NCBI GenBank assembly: GCA_964452115.1
Contig: CAYVKY010000128.1
Location: 1 to 6,427, forward strand
Origin: CAYVKY01 sp964452115
GTDB taxonomy: Bacteria; Bacteroidota; Ignavibacteria; Tepidaquicellales; Tepidaquicellaceae
Reading direction: 5' to 3'
Length of the DNA: 6,427 nucleotides
The notes below the pieces were generated by a model. That model had not been told where the DNA came from. It searched no databases and worked only from the letters and a program-made list of their open reading frames with translations. The position numbers were made by a program, and so were the translations under genes. This document shows, piece after piece, positions 6,027 to 6,427 of the stretch (positions are counted from its first letter, which is position 1; the number at the start of each line of letters is the position of its first letter).

Positions 6027-6035
6027 ATCAAAAAA

Positions 6036-6398
6036 TTAAAATGGTAAATCTTCGCCGGTAACATCCGAATTAAATGAAGGCATTAATTCAGAAGGCGGTT
6101 CGCTGTCAATTGCATCACTGCCGGTTTTTTCAATTTTCCACGCTCTGAGTGTTACGAAATAAACATAATCGCCGTTTTTCGGGCTTTGCCATTCCCTGCC
6201 TGATATATCAAATTCCACGTTAACTTTATCGCCGATTTTAAATCCGTCAAGTTTGGAACAGCCATCCTGTGAAAACTCCATTTTCACAAGTTGAGGAAAA
6301 CTGCCGCTCATATAATCAATCACAAATTCACGTTTGCGAAACTTGTCTGACACTTGATTTGTATCGAATATTTTATATATTTTACCTTGTAAATTCAT
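6036..6398 (-). CDS. DUF3127-family protein with SSB-like C-terminal tip
   Basis: A 120-residue cytoplasmic protein. Residues 1-91 match the DUF3127 pattern as I know it from Bacteroidota: MNLQGKIYKIF at the start, then KREFVIDY, FPQLVKMEF, IGDKVNVEFDISGREW (55-70) and FVTLRAWKIEK (81-91), consistent with a small OB-fold-like barrel. A flexible acidic and proline-rich tail (92-120) ends in GEDLPF, resembling the DDDIPF tip by which bacterial SSB recruits partner proteins. A single-stranded nucleic acid-binding role is plausible, but no function is established to my knowledge. The ATG at 6398 has no Shine-Dalgarno sequence. The gene sits 9 bp upstream of the regulator on the same strand; whether this linkage is functional is unknown. 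Only 29 bp remain upstream, so the promoter is not resolved. Confidence 0.8.
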   Translation of the reverse strand: MNLQGKIYKIFDTNQVSDKFRKREFVIDYMSGSFPQLVKMEFSQDGCSKLDGFKIGDKVNVEFDISGREWQSPKNGDYVYFVTLRAWKIEKTGSDAIDSEPPSELMPSFNSDVTGEDLPF

Positions 6399-6427
6399 TG
6401 CAATAAATTATTTTTTAAAACATAAAT

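Noticed and set aside
6018..6031. Second FNR-type box overlapping the regulator start codon (minus-strand TTGAT followed by ATGATTAAC)
   Set aside because: Only the TTGAT half fits; the other half matches ATCAA at 2 of 5 positions, and the site lies in a 9-bp intergenic gap.
6417..6424. Minus-strand TATGTTTT upstream of the DUF3127 gene as a TAnnTTTG promoter
   Set aside because: One mismatch in a very AT-rich stretch at the window edge with no visible upstream element; too weak to annotate.

Overview
The window most resembles a member of the Bacteroidota/Ignavibacteriota (Chlorobi-like) lineage. The first gene ends in a type A sorting domain of the type IX secretion system (T9SS), with the 'YQNYPNPFNP' start typical of that lineage. 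The minus-strand genes have A/T-rich leaders without Shine-Dalgarno sequences, and a DUF3127 protein is present, a family best known from Bacteroidota. This placement is inference from gene content only.

Layout, left to right. (1) 1-2423, plus strand: the 3' part of a large secreted T9SS cargo protein, overlapping by 4 bp (ATGA) a complete Nramp-family divalent metal transporter. (2) 2437-3117: a compact mobile-element-like unit, a REP-associated tyrosine transposase (RAYT, HUH/Y1 family) with copies of one near-perfect palindrome at its left edge, inside its reading frame and at its right edge. The left copy also forms a terminator hairpin behind the transporter gene. (3) 3123-6398, minus strand, read right to left: a DUF3127 OB-fold-like protein, a CRP/FNR-family regulator, then nrfH and nrfA, ending in a strong intrinsic terminator at 3123-3159.

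Function. NrfH (membrane tetraheme quinol dehydrogenase) and NrfA (pentaheme nitrite reductase) form the respiratory system that reduces nitrite to ammonium with electrons from menaquinol. The regulator gene directly upstream carries an FNR-like E-x-x-S-R recognition helix. A perfect FNR-type box (TTGAT-N4-ATCAA) lies between it and nrfH, about 41.5 bp before a plausible start point, so the regulator probably activates nrfHA directly. It lacks the FNR iron-sulfur cysteines and the CRP cAMP-binding arginine, so its signal is unknown; nitric oxide or nitrite would fit the context.

The least ordinary part is the RAYT unit. Its own palindrome is translated in frame inside the transposase (ETGHALS), the two outer copies have opposite polarity as inverted ends, and the left copy has become the terminator of the host gene. 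No stretch longer than 300 bases lacks a gene. The rest is recognisable core or respiratory gene content.
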